From assembly GCA_035527515.1 (NCBI GenBank), contig DATLAJ010000130.1, positions 1 to 42,039 of the forward strand: 42,039 nucleotides of DNA, written 5' to 3'. Numbering within the stretch: position 1 is the first letter of the stretch; each line of letters opens with the position of its first letter. This document shows positions 40,354-42,039 of this stretch, piece after piece. A program made the position numbers and the translations under genes. Source of the stretch: a bacterium. Lineage in GTDB: Bacteria; B130-G9. Under the pieces are notes generated by a model, which saw nothing but the letters and a program-made list of their open reading frames with translations, ran no database searches and was not told where the DNA came from.

Positions 40354-42039
40354 CTAACGAACCTGGACCGCGTCGAACTTGCAGACCTCGCTGCACGCTC
40401 CGCATTTGATGCACTTTTGCGTGTCGATCCTGTGAACCTGCTTCTTCTGCCCAGACACCGCCCCCGTTGGACAGACTCTCGAGCAGGCGCCACAACCCAC
40501 GCACTTATCTTCCAGGATGCCGTAGGTTATCAGTTCCTTACAGAAGCCGGCCGGACACCTATGCTCCTTGATATGGGCGTCATATTCATCCCTGAAGTAA
40601 CGTATGGTTGATAGAACCGGGTTGGCGGAGGTTTGCCCAAGACCACACATGGCCGTCTCTTTGATCACCGCTCCCAGCTCTTCAAGGCGCTCCACATCGC
40701 CATGCCCGCCCTTGCCATCGCAGATTCTGGTCAATATCTCCAACATGCGCACAAGCCCTACCCGGCAGCTGCTGCACTTGCCGCACGACTCGCTGGCAAG
40801 AAAGCTAGTAAAATACCTCGCGATATCCACCATGCAGGTCTTCTCGTCCATCACCACAAGCCCACCTGAGCCCATCATCGACCCTGCATCGCTAAGGCTC
40901 TCATAGTCGATCGGCATGTCAATAAGCGATGCAGGCACGCATCCCCCGGAAGGGCCGCCCGTCTGAACCGCCTTCAATTTCCTGTTGCCCGGTATGCCAC
41001 CGCCGATTCTGTAAACAATCTCCTTCATGGTTATGCCCATTGGGACCTCGACAAGGCCGGTGTTATTGATCTTACCCACGAGTGAGAAAACCTTTGTCCC
41101 TTTGCTCTTCTCAGTGCCAATCTCGGAGAACCACTCCCCGCCCTTGAGCATGATCTGCGCAACATTGGCCCAAGTCTCTACATTGTTGATATTGGTCGGC
41201 TTGCCCCAAAGTCCACTCACGGCTGGAAACGGTGGCCGCGGCCGTGGTCTTCCCACTTTCCCCTCAATGGAACTCATAAGCGCCGTTTCCTCGCCGCACA
41301 CGAAAGCCCCTGCGCCCCTAACGACAGAGAGATTAAACCTAAGGCCGCTGCCCAAGATGTCATCGCCCAAAAGGCCATTCTCCTCGGCCTGTGCGATCGC
41401 TTTCTTGACGCGCTCAAGGGCCAGAGGGTATTCCATCCTGACGTAAACGAACCCCTGTTGGGCACCGATCGCCTTAGCACCGATGGCCATGCCCTCGATA
41501 ACCGCGTGCGGGTCCGCCTCGAGTATGCTCCTATCCATGAACGCCCCTGGGTCGCCCTCATCAGCATTGCAGATAAGATACTTGGGCGTATCGGCCTGAG
41601 CCCTGCAAATCTCTAACTTCTTGAACGTCGGGAATCCGGCGCCGCCCCGCCCCCTCAGCCCCGCAACCTTGAGCGCCTCGATTATCTCCTCAGGCGTCAT
41701 CTCTCTCAGCGCCTTGGCAAGCCCCATATACCCGTCGAACGCAATGTAGTCGTTGATGTTCTCTGGATTAATCCGCCCCCTATTGCGCAGGACAACGAGC
41801 TTCTGGTGCTTGAAGAACTCAATGTCCTTCCTGGCAGGGATTGGCGATTTCCCCCCAGGGGGCACATACATCAGGCTCGGCACAGGCCGACCCTTCAGGC
41901 AGTGCTCCTCCACCAACAACGGGATGTCCTCGACCCTCACACGCCGATAAAGGATGTCCTCGGGCTGAAAAAGAACCAGCGGCCCATTCTCACAGAACCC
42001 GTTGCAGCCGGTCGGGACCACAATCATCTCCTCTTGTAG
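40354..42039 (-). CDS. NuoF/HydB-like NADH-binding subunit, 5' end outside window
   Basis: At least 561 residues are encoded; the frame is open to the window edge, so the N-terminus is missing. The visible part has the second half of a thioredoxin-like [2Fe-2S] domain (PTGCNGFCENGP), the FMN/NADH domain (GLRGRGGAGFPTFKK, CNADEGDPGAFMDR, GAGAFVCGEETALM), the [4Fe-4S] motif ESCGKCSSCRVG and a C-terminal two-cluster ferredoxin domain (CVGCGACSRVCPTGA and CIKCGACSEVCKF). The fused N- and C-terminal iron-sulfur domains are typical of the HydB/HndC form in bifurcating hydrogenases and formate dehydrogenases, rather than of respiratory NuoF. Fourteen bases separate it from the NuoG-like gene. Confidence 0.93.
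   Translation of the reverse strand, partial: LQEEMIVVPTGCNGFCENGPLVLFQPEDILYRRVRVEDIPLLVEEHCLKGRPVPSLMYVPPGGKSPIPARKDIEFFKHQKLVVLRNRGRINPENINDYIAFDGYMGLAKALREMTPEEIIEALKVAGLRGRGGAGFPTFKKLEICRAQADTPKYLICNADEGDPGAFMDRSILEADPHAVIEGMAIGAKAIGAQQGFVYVRMEYPLALERVKKAIAQAEENGLLGDDILGSGLRFNLSVVRGAGAFVCGEETALMSSIEGKVGRPRPRPPFPAVSGLWGKPTNINNVETWANVAQIMLKGGEWFSEIGTEKSKGTKVFSLVGKINNTGLVEVPMGITMKEIVYRIGGGIPGNRKLKAVQTGGPSGGCVPASLIDMPIDYESLSDAGSMMGSGGLVVMDEKTCMVDIARYFTSFLASESCGKCSSCRVGLVRMLEILTRICDGKGGHGDVERLEELGAVIKETAMCGLGQTSANPVLSTIRYFRDEYDAHIKEHRCPAGFCKELITYGILEDKCVGCGACSRVCPTGAVSGQKKQVHRIDTQKCIKCGACSEVCKFDAVQVR

Overview
The window looks like chromosomal DNA from an uncultured, anaerobic, diderm (LPS-bearing) bacterium of moderately high GC. 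The diderm call rests on a fused LptF/LptG permease. The anaerobe call rests on a large oxygen/peroxide/NO-defence island (rubrerythrin, superoxide reductase, flavodiiron protein, ferritins) and on an NADH/ferredoxin/NADP-linked flavoenzyme cluster. I cannot name the phylum from sequence alone. Many dispersed hairpin repeats and a small inverted-repeat element (MITE-like) fill the intergenic spaces. No phage genes, plasmid genes, intact transposase or CRISPR array were seen.

Layout. 1-6.5 kb: a small membrane protein, an NfeD-type membrane serine protease, a secreted DUF4139 protein and two tandem paralogous soluble GAF histidine kinases. 6.5-10.5 kb (+ strand): MITE copy 1, cobalamin adenosyltransferase, NUDIX hydrolase, zinc-ribbon methyltransferase and a sugar nucleotidyltransferase. 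10.5-18.1 kb (- strand): an 11-gene co-directional series behind a good sigma70-type promoter: rubrerythrin, 1-Cys-like peroxiredoxin, desulfoferrodoxin, ferritin, two ferritin-like proteins, FprA, flavin reductase, rubredoxin, a TIGR02757/DUF2400 protein and an SO_0444-type metal permease. 18.1-23.7 kb: MITE copy 2, the LptF-LptG fusion and a membrane spermidine-synthase-like protein. 23.7-26.1 kb: repeats, a remnant of an ion-channel gene, an intact pentapeptide-repeat/K+-channel fusion and a REP-like inverted pair. 26.2-28.4 kb: tRNA-Leu, tRNA-Lys, a small unknown gene, def and fmt. 28.5-32.1 kb: an ExbB/MotA-like protein with a long tail and an SGNH hydrolase, bracketed by a 180-bp direct repeat. 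32.2-34.7 kb: a second pentapeptide-repeat/K+-channel fusion and more repeats. 34.8-42 kb: a YggS-type PLP protein (+), then a tightly packed minus-strand operon of NuoF-like (cut by the window end), NuoG-like, NfnA-like and NfnB-like subunits.

How they fit together. The redox island gives a full reductive defence: superoxide to peroxide (SOR), peroxide to water (rubrerythrin, peroxiredoxin), O2 or NO to water or N2O (FprA, fed by flavin reductase and rubredoxin), and iron sequestration (ferritin). The NuoF/NuoG/NfnAB operon could move electrons between NADH, ferredoxin and NADP and may supply that island. The least ordinary items are the NuoFG-NfnAB module, the two pentapeptide-gated channels plus a third remnant, the promoter-duplicating 180-bp repeat, the missing start codon of the TIGR02757 gene, the fused LptFG, and a twin-hairpin repeat family whose stems co-vary around a constant GCTTGA loop.
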